Below, piece by piece: positions 1 through 8,831 of a stretch of DNA of 64,000 nucleotides (position 1 is the stretch's first letter; every line of letters starts with the position of its first letter). The stretch is from contig NZ_MUIN01000009.1 of the NCBI RefSeq assembly GCF_002080045.1, forward strand, positions 188,342 through 252,341, in the 5' to 3' direction. Source of the stretch: Pseudomonas sp. Bc-h. Its GTDB lineage: Bacteria > Pseudomonadota > Gammaproteobacteria > Pseudomonadales > Pseudomonadaceae. The notes below the pieces were generated by a model. That model did not search any database. It was given only the letters and a program-made list of their open reading frames with translations, and had not been told where the DNA came from. The position numbers were made by a program, and so were the translations under genes.

Positions 1-240
1 CATGCGCTGCCCGCGCGTCTGTTCGGGGATCACCAGCAGTTCGATGAACAGCCAGCGGTAGAGAATCCGCCCGTGCAGGCCGCCGATTACAGCATCGGTG
101 GTTTCGTCACGAACGAACAACGCGAACTTTTCCGACAGCCCGTCCCCTGCCTTCGCGGCGTTGTAGGCCCTGAGGGGTTCGAGGATCTGTAGACGTTCGT
201 CTTCGCTGGGGTTGCTTTTGAACTCGATCCGCACGCTCAT
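1..240 (-). CDS. GNAT family N-acetyltransferase (5' part only, runs off the window)
   Basis: The first 80 residues of a protein starting at the ATG complementary to 238-240 are visible; the rest lies outside the window. The start reads MSVRIEFKSNPSEDERLQIL. The segment FIELLVIPEQTRGQRM matches the beta4 strand and the start of the acetyl-CoA pyrophosphate-binding loop (R/Q-x-x-G/R-x-G/A region) of GNAT acyltransferases. The family transfers an acetyl group from acetyl-CoA to an amine; the substrate cannot be told from this fragment. The fold assignment is fairly secure. Confidence 0.7.
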   Translation of the reverse strand, partial: MSVRIEFKSNPSEDERLQILEPLRAYNAAKAGDGLSEKFALFVRDETTDAVIGGLHGRILYRWLFIELLVIPEQTRGQRM

Positions 241-361
241 GCGTCGCTTCCTGCTGACGTGAAATAGGACGGCAAGGGTGTCGGATTCGGTGAGGGGAGT
301 AAAGAGAGGGAGTGGGAGCCGCCGGACGGCGACCCCACAGGCGGATCAGGACTGAAAGTAA

Positions 362-628
362 TCAGTCTTTCTGATCGCGCAGAATGTTGCCGGAAGTGCC
401 ATCGATGCGGAATTCGTAGGTCAGGCTGTCAGCCTTGCGGCCCTCGCCTTCCCAATAACCGTTGTCGTCGGCTTCGATCTTGTAGATCTCGGTGTAGCCC
501 GCCGACTTGGCTTTTTCGATCGCCTTTTCGATGGTGATCCAGCCAGCGCCCGGCTTGTCCGCCAGCGCGAACTGGGCAGTGGTCAGGGCGGCAGTGGCGA
601 GGACGGCAGCGGTAAGTTGTTTGATCAT
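362..628 (-). CDS. PepSY domain-containing periplasmic protein
   Basis: This is an 88-residue protein with a cleavable signal peptide (MIKQLTAAVLATAALTTAQF followed by ALA-D), so it should be exported to the periplasm. The mature part is one PepSY-like module: a helix (ITIEKAIEKAKSAGYTEIYK) and strands ending in YEFRIDGTSGNILRDQKD, the usual x-x-V/I-D-x-x-T/S-G-x-I signature. PepSY proteins of this size are common in Pseudomonas. Some inhibit proteases and others act with two-component sensors, but the role here is unknown. A GGAG sequence lies upstream of the ATG. The gene stands alone, facing a REP element. Confidence 0.8.
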   Translation of the reverse strand: MIKQLTAAVLATAALTTAQFALADKPGAGWITIEKAIEKAKSAGYTEIYKIEADDNGYWEGEGRKADSLTYEFRIDGTSGNILRDQKD

Positions 629-761
629 GTTTGAACTCCATTTCCCTTTGCGGGCTTTATGACAGGCGAGTTTTTGGAGTTCAAGGGATAAAAAATAGTT
701 CAGGCGAGGTTATGTAACGGAGTGCTGCGAAGCGCATTCAGGCATTCACCGCATCCTCCTG

Positions 762-864
762 TCCCAGTCCGGCTTGCTGGCGGCAAGCAGTCTCACAGAC
801 ACCGCCGCCCTCACAGACCGTCGCCCTCACAGACGCCACCGCCCGCAAGCCGGACTGCTGCAGG
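762..864. repeat. REP/REPIN-type palindromic element
   Basis: The left arm (about 765-783, AGTCCGGCTTGCTGGCGG) is answered by an inverted right arm (about 838-860, CCGCCCGCAAGCCGGACTGC). The spacer holds three short direct repeats of CTCACAGAC. This is the class seen elsewhere in the window as GTAGCAGYCCGGCTTGCCGG...; no transposase (RAYT) is nearby. Confidence 0.7.
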
Positions 865-898
865 TGAGGTGTGCGGGCAACCCCGCACAACCGCTCGG

Positions 899-1087
899 TC
901 AGTGCTTGACCTTGCGGCGCAGGACGCCGTTCAAGACCACCACGACCACCGCAACGAAGATCGCGATGTACTGAAAGGTCTTCTCGTCGAGCACGCCAAT
1001 GCTCTGCAAGTGCGACAGGCCGAGCATGATTACCAGCACGCTCAAGGCAATGATGATCGAGTAAATCAGACGCTGTTTGTTGGTCAT
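899..1087 (-). CDS. Small inner-membrane protein, two predicted transmembrane segments
   Basis: This 62-residue protein starts MTNKQRLIYSIIIALSVLVI. It contains two hydrophobic stretches (about residues 8-27 and 40-56) separated by a short polar loop, and a basic C-terminus (LRRKVKH). An AGGAA ribosome binding site precedes the ATG. I do not recognise a named family. The hydrophobic pattern, good ribosome site and position between a REP element and a divergent antiporter gene favour a real gene. Confidence 0.7.
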   Translation of the reverse strand: MTNKQRLIYSIIIALSVLVIMLGLSHLQSIGVLDEKTFQYIAIFVAVVVVVLNGVLRRKVKH

Positions 1088-1289
1088 TACGGGTTTCCTG
1101 AAAACGGGTCGAGATCATGTGCGCGGCGCAAACGCGCCCGACATGTTACGCCGTCACGGCGCCGCTGGCACGTCGGGGTGCCGAACGAACCTGCGGCGAA
1201 GCGTCTCGGTCGGCGTTCGTTGTCACTTTGACGTGGTTTAATACCCGCCTCGCGTAAGAAGTTTCCCAGTTTTCTGTAAGGAGTCCCCA

Positions 1290-3104
1290 ATGCCCCATGA
1301 AGGCAGCCTGTTACAGGCCGCAGTCGTGTTTCTGCTCGCCGCCGTGGTCACGGTCCCTCTGGCCAAGCGCCTGCAACTGGGCGCCGTGATCGGTTACTTG
1401 ATCGCCGGCGTCATCATCGGCCCGGCGGGTCTGGGCCTCATCGGCAACCCCGAGAGCGTCGCGCATTTTTCTGAACTCGGCGTGGTGTTGCTGCTGTTCA
1501 TCATCGGTCTGGAACTGTCGCCCAAGCGCCTCTGGGTCATGCGCAAATCGGTGTTCGGCGTCGGCCTGGCGCAGGTTCTGCTCACGGGCGTGGTGATCGG
1601 CGTCGTCGCCCTGCTCGGCTTCGGTCAACCGCTGAACAGCTCCATCGTGTTGGGTCTGGGGCTGGCACTGTCGTCCACCGCTTTCGGCCTGCAAAGCCTG
1701 GCCGAACGCAAGGAATTGAATGCCCCCCACGGCAGGCTGGCCTTCGCCATTCTGCTGTTTCAGGACATCGCCGCAATCCCGCTGATCGCGCTTGTTCCGA
1801 TGCTCGCGGGAGGCGAACACAACCCCACATCCGCCGACTCGTTGCGTCACGGCCTGGAAGTCCTCGGTGGCATCGCGGTGGTGGTGATCGGTGGGCGCTA
1901 TCTGCTGCGACCGGTGTTCCGCATCGTCGCCAAGACCGGGCTGCAGGAAGTGTCCACGGCCACTGCGTTGCTGGTGGTGATCGGCACGGCGTGGCTGATG
2001 GACCTGGTGGGGGTGTCGATGGCCCTCGGAGCGTTCCTTGCCGGTCTGCTGTTGGCGGACTCCGAATATCGCCACGAGCTGGAATCGCAGATCGAACCCT
2101 TCAAGGGTCTGCTGTTGGGTCTGTTCTTCATCAGTGTCGGCATGGGCGCCAATCTCAGCCTGCTGTTCAATTCGCCGGTCACGGTACTGGCCCTGACGCT
2201 GCTGCTGATCGCCCTGAAGCTGCCACTGTTGTTCGTCGTCGGCCGCCTGGCCGGGGGGCTCGGCAAGCAAAGCGCCCTGCGTCTTGGTCTGGTCCTGGCG
2301 GCGGGGGGTGAATTCGCTTTCGTGGTTTTCAGCATCGGTCGTGACAAAGGCCTGTTCGATGCCAACCTCTACGACACCCTCGTTCTGACCATCACCCTGT
2401 CCATGGCCCTCACACCGCTGCTGTTGCTGGTGATGGCGCGCTGGCTCAAGCCCAAGCCGGTGGTCAAGGAAGTGCCGGACGAGTACCGGGAAATCGAGTC
2501 CGACGACCCGCGTGTGGTCATCGCCGGCATGGGCCGGATGGGGCAGATCGTGGCGCGTATCCTGCGCGCGCAGAACATCCCGTTCATTGCCCTCGACACG
2601 TCGGTCGAAACCATCGAGTTCACCCGCAGTTTCGGCAATGTACCGGTGTTCTACGGCGACCCGCTGCGCCCGGAAATCCTGCGTGCGGCCAAGGTCGATC
2701 AGGCCGAGTTTTTCGTGATCGCCACCGACGACCCGGACACCAACATCAAGACCGCCGAACTGGTGCGCAAGCTCTACCCGCACTTGAAAATCATCGCCCG
2801 GGCCCGTAACCGCCAGCACGTCCACCGCCTGATGGACCTGGACGCCCAGGCCGTGCGGGAAACCTTCTACTCCAGCCTTGAGATGACCCGCCGTACGCTG
2901 ATCGGCCTGGGGTTGAGCGAAGCTCAGGCGGCGGCGCGGATCAACCGCTTCAAACGTCATGACGAACAGGTGCTCAACCGCCAGCACCTGATTTACGACG
3001 ATGCCGCCAAGGTCATGCAGAGCGCACGGGAAGCCAGAACCGAGCTGGCCGAGTTGTTCGAATCCGACCGCGTGGACGAGGAAGCCGAAGCCGCTAAACA
3101 CTAG
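1290..3104 (+). CDS. CPA2-family monovalent cation:proton antiporter, KefB/KefC type
   Basis: This 604-residue protein has an N-terminal membrane domain of about 12 helices (residues 1-385, Na+/H+ exchanger fold; LGVVLLLFIIGLELSP and LLFQDIAAIPLIA carry typical conserved residues). A cytosolic TrkA-N/RCK nucleotide-binding domain follows from about residue 405 (VVIAGMGRMGQIVARILRAQ). This layout is that of KefB/KefC, potassium efflux systems gated by glutathione adducts that acidify the cytoplasm during electrophile stress; whether this copy is glutathione-gated is not visible. An AAGGAG site sits 8 bases before the ATG. No KefG/KefF-like ancillary gene is adjacent. Confidence 0.88.
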   Translation: MPHEGSLLQAAVVFLLAAVVTVPLAKRLQLGAVIGYLIAGVIIGPAGLGLIGNPESVAHFSELGVVLLLFIIGLELSPKRLWVMRKSVFGVGLAQVLLTGVVIGVVALLGFGQPLNSSIVLGLGLALSSTAFGLQSLAERKELNAPHGRLAFAILLFQDIAAIPLIALVPMLAGGEHNPTSADSLRHGLEVLGGIAVVVIGGRYLLRPVFRIVAKTGLQEVSTATALLVVIGTAWLMDLVGVSMALGAFLAGLLLADSEYRHELESQIEPFKGLLLGLFFISVGMGANLSLLFNSPVTVLALTLLLIALKLPLLFVVGRLAGGLGKQSALRLGLVLAAGGEFAFVVFSIGRDKGLFDANLYDTLVLTITLSMALTPLLLLVMARWLKPKPVVKEVPDEYREIESDDPRVVIAGMGRMGQIVARILRAQNIPFIALDTSVETIEFTRSFGNVPVFYGDPLRPEILRAAKVDQAEFFVIATDDPDTNIKTAELVRKLYPHLKIIARARNRQHVHRLMDLDAQAVRETFYSSLEMTRRTLIGLGLSEAQAAARINRFKRHDEQVLNRQHLIYDDAAKVMQSAREARTELAELFESDRVDEEAEAAKH

Positions 3105-3110
3105 AGCGGC

Positions 3111-4016
3111 TCAGCGGCTCAGCGCGACCACGAATTCGAGAAAGGCGCGCACCTTGGCCGGGGGCAAGTGCCGCGACGGGTACAGCGCATACAGCGGGAA
3201 GTACTCGTCCGGCCAGTCCGGGAACAGCTCGATCAATCTGCCCTCGCGCACAGCCGATTCCACACCCAGTTCCAGCACCTGCGCCACTGCCTGGCTTTCC
3301 TCGCAAACCCGGTGCATGGTCCCGACATCGTTGACCATCAAGCGCCCACGGGTGTTGACGAACAATCGCTCGGCCCCTCGATGAAACTCCCACGGATAGG
3401 GTCGGCCGGTCTGCGAATCGCGAAAATCGATGCAGACGTGCTCCGGGCTTTCCAGGTCGGTGGGATGCTGCGGTCGGCCGTGTTTCTTCAGATAGGCAGG
3501 TGACGCTACGGTCAATACACGGGTCTTGAGCAACTGCCGACCAATCAGCGAAGAAGACGGTTGCTCGCCGAAGCGCACCGCCAGATCAACGCCATCGGCT
3601 ACCAGATCTCCCAACTGCTCGCGGGTGACCAGATCCAGTTCCAGCTCGGGATAGGTGGCCATGAAGTCGCCCAGGGCCGGGGCCAGAATCAATCGCGAAA
3701 AGTACGGATCGACGTTCACCCGCAAGCGCCCGCGCACCGCCGTGGCACTGCCGGACGCCAGCGCAGCCGCCTCCTCCAGCCCGGCCAGCAGTGGCGCTAT
3801 TTCCTCGTAGAGTCGCCGACCCTCATCGGTCAGTTTGACTGAGCGCGTGGTGCGATCGAACAGGCGAATTCCCAGTCGGGTTTCAAGCCGGGCTATGGCG
3901 CGGCTGACGCCGGACTGGGTCATGTCCAGCACGTCGGCGGCCTTGACGAAGCTGCCGGTGTCGACCACCGCTGACAGCACCCCCATGCCACTGGCCAAGC
4001 GTCCATCGAAGCTCAT
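3111..4016 (-). CDS. LysR-family transcriptional regulator
   Basis: The protein has 301 residues: an N-terminal winged helix-turn-helix (about 5-65, VLDMTQSGVSRAIARLETRL) and an effector-binding domain (about 95-295) of the periplasmic-binding fold. It is divergent from an NmrA-like oxidoreductase gene 115 bp away, the classic arrangement of a LysR regulator and its target, so it probably controls that gene and itself. The shared gap contains a small palindrome (GCATGTATGC at 4030-4039) and a GAGAAT...ATTCTC inverted repeat (from about 4058). The effector is unknown. Confidence 0.9.
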   Translation of the reverse strand: MSFDGRLASGMGVLSAVVDTGSFVKAADVLDMTQSGVSRAIARLETRLGIRLFDRTTRSVKLTDEGRRLYEEIAPLLAGLEEAAALASGSATAVRGRLRVNVDPYFSRLILAPALGDFMATYPELELDLVTREQLGDLVADGVDLAVRFGEQPSSSLIGRQLLKTRVLTVASPAYLKKHGRPQHPTDLESPEHVCIDFRDSQTGRPYPWEFHRGAERLFVNTRGRLMVNDVGTMHRVCEESQAVAQVLELGVESAVREGRLIELFPDWPDEYFPLYALYPSRHLPPAKVRAFLEFVVALSR

Positions 4017-4131
4017 TGATGATTCCTAGGCATGTATGCAATGACACCCATGCTATCGGAGAATCAACGCACTGGACGCAATAATTCTCGCAACGGCGGC
4101 AGTGGGTCGCCCTCTCTGAGGAGTTGTGGGC

Positions 4132-4989
4132 ATGTACACGATCATGGGCGTTACCGGGCAAGTAGGCAGCGAAGTCGCGAACAACCTGCTGGCCGCGGGC
4201 AAGCCAGTCCGTGCGGTGGTGCGCAGCGCCGAAAAAGGCCAGGCATGGGCGGCCAAGGGCTGTGAAACAGCGATTGCGGATGTTGATGATGTGTCCGCCC
4301 TGACCCGCGCGTTTCAGAACAGCGCAGCGGTGTTCATCCTCTTGCCGCCCAACTTCTCACCCACCGAGGGCTTCCCGGAAACCCGCAAGGTCATCGCCAA
4401 CATTCATGAAGCACTGGCCAACGCCAGGCCTGGCAAAGTGGTGTGCATTTCCACCATTGGCGCTCAAGCCTGCCAACCCAACCTGCTCAATCAACTGCAA
4501 CTGCTGGAGAAAAGCCTGAGCAATCTGGAGCTGCCGGTGACCTTTCTGCGCCCCGGCTGGTTCATGGAGAACTGCCTGTGGGACGTCGAACCGGCAATCC
4601 AGACCGGGGTGATCCCCAGCTTTCTGCAACCGCTGGACAAGCCAGTGCCAATGGTCGCCACCGCCGACGTCGGCCGGGTCGCGGCCGAGCTGCTGCAAGA
4701 GCAATGGTTCGGCAAGCGCATTGTCGAGCTGGAGGGTGAAACACCGGTCACACCGAACCAGATCGCCGAGACCTTCAGCCAATTATTGGGCAAACCGGTG
4801 ACGATGCAGAGCGTGCCTCGTGAGACCTGGCAGGCGCTGTTTACCGCTCAGGGCATGAGCAACCCAGTGCCGCGCATGCAAATGCTCGACGGTTTCAACG
4901 AAGGCTGGATTCGCTTTGAGGGCTTGCCGCGCAAAGGCATCGTCGATCTGAAGAGCGTGCTGCAAGGGCTGCTCGCGCGCGAGGGATGA
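4132..4989 (+). CDS. NmrA-family NAD(P)-binding protein (atypical SDR)
   Basis: The protein has 285 residues from the ATG at 4132, chosen because GAGGAG at 4118-4123 gives an 8-base spacing; a GTG six bases upstream is the alternative. The Rossmann glycine motif is GVTGQVG near the N-terminus, followed by VRAVVRSAEKG. The body resembles NmrA/HSCARG and quinone-reductase-like atypical short-chain dehydrogenases, which bind NAD(P) but often lack the catalytic Tyr. The likely role is redox sensing or NAD(P)H-dependent reduction. It is divergent from the LysR gene just upstream and convergent with the next LysR gene; the stop codons almost touch (4989/4990). Confidence 0.85.
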   Translation: MYTIMGVTGQVGSEVANNLLAAGKPVRAVVRSAEKGQAWAAKGCETAIADVDDVSALTRAFQNSAAVFILLPPNFSPTEGFPETRKVIANIHEALANARPGKVVCISTIGAQACQPNLLNQLQLLEKSLSNLELPVTFLRPGWFMENCLWDVEPAIQTGVIPSFLQPLDKPVPMVATADVGRVAAELLQEQWFGKRIVELEGETPVTPNQIAETFSQLLGKPVTMQSVPRETWQALFTAQGMSNPVPRMQMLDGFNEGWIRFEGLPRKGIVDLKSVLQGLLAREG

Positions 4990-5865
4990 TCAAGCCTCGC
5001 GCGAGGCCTTGACGTGCTCGATGAAGCGCGTGACCGCCGGCGCTTTTTCGTAGCGCCGGTGGATCAGTGACAGGTACGAGGTCGGCTGACAGTCCTCGAT
5101 GCGCCTGAACACTACATTGGGCAAGTTGATGTGATCGACGACCGACTCCGGCACCACCGCCACGCCCTGTCCCAGGCTGACCAACGCCACCACCGAGACC
5201 AACCCTCCAGGCTGCGGCCCCAACGTCGGCGCGAATCCGCCCTGTGCCGCGACTTCGAGCGTTCCGGAAATCTGCTCGGGGAGGATGAAGGTCTCGTTCT
5301 GCAAATGCATCGCGTTGATCGTCTTGAGCTTGCACAGCCAAGAGCTGTCCGCCAGTGCCAGGGCAAACCCTTCGGTCAGTAGCTTCACCACGCTGACCGA
5401 CTCCGGCAGGCTCATGGGTGAGCGGATGAAACCGACGTCCAGCCGGCCCTCCTCGATCATCCGTGGCAGGGCCGGCATCAGGTATTCAGTGATGGTGAAA
5501 TCGACGTCGCTGTAGCGCTGACGAAATTCGCCGACCTGACGCTGCAGTACACCTGAAAACACCGCCGACGCCACGTAACCCAACTCGATCTTGCCGGCCT
5601 CGCCACGTCCGGCGCGCTGCACGTTGTATTGCGCGGTTTCGAACTGACGCACCGCCAGTTCCGCTTCGATCTGCAAGGCGCGGCCCGCGTCGGTCAGGCG
5701 CACCTCGCGCTGCTCGCGCACGAACAAGCGGGTGCCGAGGGCGCTTTCCAGGTCCTGAATCTGCCGTGTCAGGGTCGGCGGCGCGATGCCCAGCTGCTCG
5801 GCGGCGCGGGTGAAATGCCGGTGTCTGGCGACCGCCAGAAAGTAGCGAAAATGACGGATTTCCAT
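4990..5865 (-). CDS. LysR-family transcriptional regulator
   Basis: The protein has 291 residues with an N-terminal HTH starting MEIRHFRYFLAVARHRHFTR and recognition helix region LGIAPPTLTRQIQDLESALG, followed by a substrate-binding domain. The N-terminus is close to the CatR/BenM-like branch (EIRHFRYFLAVA). The gene is divergent from the DHA2 exporter at 6095, which it probably regulates. A perfect 15-bp palindrome lies 6 bases upstream of its ATG, a good autoregulatory operator candidate. The inducer is unknown. Confidence 0.9.
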   Translation of the reverse strand: MEIRHFRYFLAVARHRHFTRAAEQLGIAPPTLTRQIQDLESALGTRLFVREQREVRLTDAGRALQIEAELAVRQFETAQYNVQRAGRGEAGKIELGYVASAVFSGVLQRQVGEFRQRYSDVDFTITEYLMPALPRMIEEGRLDVGFIRSPMSLPESVSVVKLLTEGFALALADSSWLCKLKTINAMHLQNETFILPEQISGTLEVAAQGGFAPTLGPQPGGLVSVVALVSLGQGVAVVPESVVDHINLPNVVFRRIEDCQPTSYLSLIHRRYEKAPAVTRFIEHVKASREA

Positions 5866-5871
5866 GAGTCG

Positions 5872-5886
5872 TTACCTGACAGGTAA
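5872..5886. promoter_or_regulatory. Candidate LysR operator palindrome
   Basis: TTACCTGACAGGTAA is a perfect inverted repeat (7-bp arms around a central A) just upstream of the LysR start at 5865, in the gap shared with the MFS gene at 6095. Binding by that regulator is an inference. Confidence 0.5.
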
Positions 5887-5954
5887 TGAAATTGCTGGAT
5901 GCGGGTAACGAAGCATAAGCGATCCCGGAATATTCTGTGTGCAGCGCGCAACAT

Positions 5955-6024
5955 CTGTAGCAGCTTGGGGTGCCGGCAGCCGCACTAGTAACACCACCGC
6001 CGCCGGCAAGCCGGGTTGCTACAG
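5955..6024. repeat. REP/REPIN-type palindromic element
   Basis: CTGTAGCAG at the left and TTGCTACAG at the right end form the outer inverted arms, with a GCCGGC-rich inner part. It lies between the LysR palindrome and the MFS start, so it splits the divergent promoter region. Confidence 0.7.
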
Positions 6025-6094
6025 AACAGGGCGCACCGTGAGAAAATCACGCCTGGATATTAGCTGAAACCTAACAGCTGTCGGAGTTACCGCT

Positions 6095-7630
6095 ATGCCT
6101 GTTCACAAACCCAGCCCACGCATGACGCTGCTTACCGCTTCGGGCGTGTGTGCGCTGATCGTGCTCGATACCAATATCGTTGCCGTGACCCTGCCCAGCA
6201 TTGCCCGCGATCTGGGCGCCGGATTCGCCGACATCGAGTGGGTGGTCAGCGCCTACATGCTGGCCTTTGCCGCCCTGCTGTTGCCTGCGGGCAGTCTGGC
6301 CGACCGTTTCGGCCGCAAAAAGATGCTGATTACCGGGCTGGTGCTGTTCATTCTCGCCTCGGTGGGCTGCGGCGCGGCACCGAACATTCTGTTCCTCGAC
6401 ATTGCCCGGGCAATCAAAGGGGTGGGCGCGGCGCTGTTGTTGACCTCGGCGCTGGCGACCATCGGCCACGTCTTTCATGACGAAGTCGAGCGGGCCAAGG
6501 CCTGGGCGTTCTGGGGCGCGTGCATGGGAGTGGCGATGACCGCCGCGCCGACCGTGGGCGGACTGATCGCCGAACTGGTGGGCTGGCGCTGGATTTTCTA
6601 CCTCAACCTGCCTGTCGGCCTGGTGCTGCTGAGCATGGTGACGCGCAACATTGAAGAATCTCGCAACGAACAATCGGCGCGCCTCGATCCTTGGGGCAGC
6701 CTGTTTTTCAGTGCCAGTCTGCTGAGTCTGATCTGGGGCCTGATCGAGGCCAACCGGATCGGTTGGGACAACCCGCTGACCTTTGCCCGCTTGCTGGGCG
6801 GTGGCCTGCTGCTGGCGCTGTTTTTACTGGCCGAACGTCTGCAACGTCGCCCGATGGTGGATTTGCAGCTGTTCAAGTACCCGCGTTTCATCGGCGCCTT
6901 GCTGGGCATGTTCGCCTACGCCTGCTGCGCGCAGGTCATGATGACCCTGTTGCCGTTTTACCTGCAGAACGGCCTGGGGTTCAGCGCCATCGCTTCAGGG
7001 CTCGGCATGCTGCCGTTCGCGATCACTATGTTGCTGCTGCCGCGCCTGGGCCCGAAGCTGTCGCGCCACCTTTCACCCGCGGCGATGATGGCGCTGGGAC
7101 TGACGCTGGTGAGTGTCGGCAATCTGCTGTGCGCCTGGGCGACGTCCATTGGCGGCTATCCCTCCTTCGCTGCAGCGATGGCGGTGACCGGCGCCGGTGC
7201 GGGTCTGCTCAACGGCGACACGCAGAAGAACATCATGGCCTGCGTGCCCCGCGAGCGCACCGGCATGGCCTCCGGCATGAGCACCACCATGCGCTTCAGC
7301 GCGATCATGCTGGGGGTCGGCGTGTATGGCGCCCTGCTCGCCAGCCACACGTTGAACGCCCTGAATATCAATCTGCGAAACGCCGCGCCGGACTGGCTCG
7401 ACCAGGCCGAATACATTGCCTCCCGGGTAGTGGCCGGGGACATGAGCGCGGCGTTGCAATCGGTCAGCGAAGGCGCACGGGAAGTCGTGCAACCGCTGGC
7501 ACAACAGGCGTTCGTCACGGGCTTTGGTTCGGTGCTATGGGTGGCCGGATGCGTCGGGCTGTTCGCCGCCGCGCTGGTGGGTACGTTGATGCGCAAACCT
7601 ATTCCGGTGATGCATCTGAAGGTGGCCTGA
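6095..7630 (+). CDS. MFS drug exporter, DHA2 (EmrB/QacA) family, 14 TM
   Basis: This is a 511-residue membrane protein. The first helices contain LDTNIVAVTLPSIARDLGA (DHA2 motif D1: L-D-x-T-x-V-N/A-V-A-L-P) and LPAGSLADRFGRKKMLITGL (MFS motif A). The length and number of hydrophobic segments fit 14 helices, as in EmrB/QacA proton-coupled multidrug exporters. Divergent to a LysR gene, it is probably controlled by it. There is no EmrA-like adaptor beside it, so it likely works alone in the inner membrane. Confidence 0.88.
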   Translation: MPVHKPSPRMTLLTASGVCALIVLDTNIVAVTLPSIARDLGAGFADIEWVVSAYMLAFAALLLPAGSLADRFGRKKMLITGLVLFILASVGCGAAPNILFLDIARAIKGVGAALLLTSALATIGHVFHDEVERAKAWAFWGACMGVAMTAAPTVGGLIAELVGWRWIFYLNLPVGLVLLSMVTRNIEESRNEQSARLDPWGSLFFSASLLSLIWGLIEANRIGWDNPLTFARLLGGGLLLALFLLAERLQRRPMVDLQLFKYPRFIGALLGMFAYACCAQVMMTLLPFYLQNGLGFSAIASGLGMLPFAITMLLLPRLGPKLSRHLSPAAMMALGLTLVSVGNLLCAWATSIGGYPSFAAAMAVTGAGAGLLNGDTQKNIMACVPRERTGMASGMSTTMRFSAIMLGVGVYGALLASHTLNALNINLRNAAPDWLDQAEYIASRVVAGDMSAALQSVSEGAREVVQPLAQQAFVTGFGSVLWVAGCVGLFAAALVGTLMRKPIPVMHLKVA

Positions 7631-7636
7631 GCAGTC

Positions 7637-7666
7637 CTGCCGCCTGGGCCATTCCCCCGGCGGCAG
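7637..7666 (+). terminator. GC-rich stem-loop after the exporter gene
   Basis: CTGCCGCC (7637-7644) and GGCGGCAG (7659-7666) form an 8-bp stem immediately after the stop at 7630. There is no T-run, so an intrinsic terminator function is uncertain. Confidence 0.35.
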
Positions 7667-7793
7667 CCCCAGCCCCGCCCGCAGGTGATAAGGCGGCTGA
7701 AAAATCTAATTTCACCTCGAACGGAATAACCCTCCCCGCGCTTCGTCATACGGGCTCAAGAAAGTCATCCCGGCCACTATGAGGAAGCCCACC

Positions 7794-8051
7794 ATGAAAA
7801 CCACCCTGTTTGCCCTGACGCTTACCGCCCTGAGCGCCTTCGCTTTGACCGCCAATGCCGACGTGAAGAACATGCCGCAGGTTCAGCAATACACCTACGG
7901 CACCAAGGTCGACATCGCTGAAGTTACCAAGACCCCGAACCTGAATTTCTGCGGCGTACGCCCGGTGGATCTGGGTTACGTCGACCACATGGGCAAAGCG
8001 CACACCCTGCGCTACGAAACCAGCGGCAACGTTTGCTTGGGCGACAACTGA
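7794..8051 (+). CDS. DUF2790 domain-containing secreted protein
   Basis: The protein has 85 residues from MKTTLFALTLTALSAFALTA, a signal peptide ending at ANA-D; an ATG 15 bases upstream is possible but would give a less typical leader. The mature part contains VQQYTYGTKVDIAEV, a central Cys (LNFCGV), VDHMGKAHTLRYETSGNVC and a C-terminal Cys, as in the DUF2790 family found almost only in Pseudomonas. The two Cys may form a disulfide in the periplasm. Function is unknown; several family members respond to copper or other stress. Confidence 0.82.
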   Translation: MKTTLFALTLTALSAFALTANADVKNMPQVQQYTYGTKVDIAEVTKTPNLNFCGVRPVDLGYVDHMGKAHTLRYETSGNVCLGDN

Positions 8052-8242
8052 TCGAGCAGGTTGCAACCGCTCTACGAGACATGCCGCTTCAACAGCGATA
8101 ACAACAGCGGCCTCTCGAATTCGTGACTTGTAAGCAAAATTTTTGTACCTGAAATGGGATTTTTTTCATGAGTCTCTCTGCAGATATTGGTCATTCGATG
8201 TGGCGCAGCGTTTCGTCAAGCGGTCGAGCTGATCAAAATGCC

Positions 8243-8700
8243 ACACCGCAATCGCGACCCTCGTACCTCGGGTTGCTCCCACAGTGATGTGGCAAACCGC
8301 GAATTCGTGCCGAACCCTGGACCTGTGGGAGGGAGCTTGCTCGCGAAGGCGATGGGTCGGGCAGTCAGTCGGTGAACGACACACCGCAATCGCGACCCTC
8401 GTAACCTCGGGTTGCTCCCACCGTGATGTGGCAAACCGCGAATTCGTGCCGAACCCTGGACCTGTGGGAGGGAGCTTGCTCGCGAAGGCGGTGGGTCGGG
8501 CAGTCAGTCGGTGAACGACACACCGCAATCGCGACCCTCGTAACCTCGGGTTGCTCCCACAGTGATGTGGCAAACCGCGAATTCGTGCCGAACCCTGGAC
8601 CTGTGGGAGGGAGCTTGCTCGCGAAGGCGGTGGGTTGGGCAGTCAGTCGGTGACCGACACACCGCAATCGCGACCCTCGTAACCTCGGGTTGCTCCCACG
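8243..8700. repeat. Tandem array of a ~139-bp REPIN unit (3 copies plus a partial fourth)
   Basis: The unit starting ACACCGCAATCGCGACCCTC begins at 8243, 8381, 8520 and 8659, that is, at 138, 139 and 139 bp spacing. The copies are nearly identical: the first lacks one A, and a few single-base changes are seen (for example CACAGTG/CACCGTG). Each unit carries an inverted pair, TTGCTCCCAC early and CCTGTGGGAGGGAGCTTGCT late, as in the REP class found at 21.7, 35.9 and 41.4 kb. Open frames through it are repeat artefacts. The flanking 8052-8242 holds no gene I can recognise. Confidence 0.9.
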
Positions 8701-8740
8701 GAGATAGCGGGACGCCCGACAAGCTGTGGTGGACGCAGAG

Positions 8741-8810
8741 CCTGTAGCAGTCCGGCTTGCCGGCGGTAGCGATTTCAAGGACGCCACCGCCCGCAAGCCG
8801 TGCTGCTAAG
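8741..8810. repeat. REP/REPIN-type palindromic element
   Basis: CCTGTAGCAGTCCGGCTTGC faces an inverted CCGCAAGCCGTGCTGCTA with CCACCGCC inner arms. It lies just downstream of the glycerate kinase stop. Confidence 0.75.
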
Positions 8811-8831
8811 GCCAGTGTGGGAGGGCCTGGA

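Noticed and set aside
1311..3101. 596-residue open frame on the minus strand
   Set aside because: It is the exact antisense of the antiporter gene, with a Gln/His/Arg-rich non-protein composition produced by GC-rich codon use.
8243..8700. Possible CRISPR array
   Set aside because: The repeats are contiguous 139-bp units with no variable spacers and no cas genes.
8166..8747. Several 62-143-residue frames in both directions
   Set aside because: They repeat every 139 bp and come from the REPIN array.
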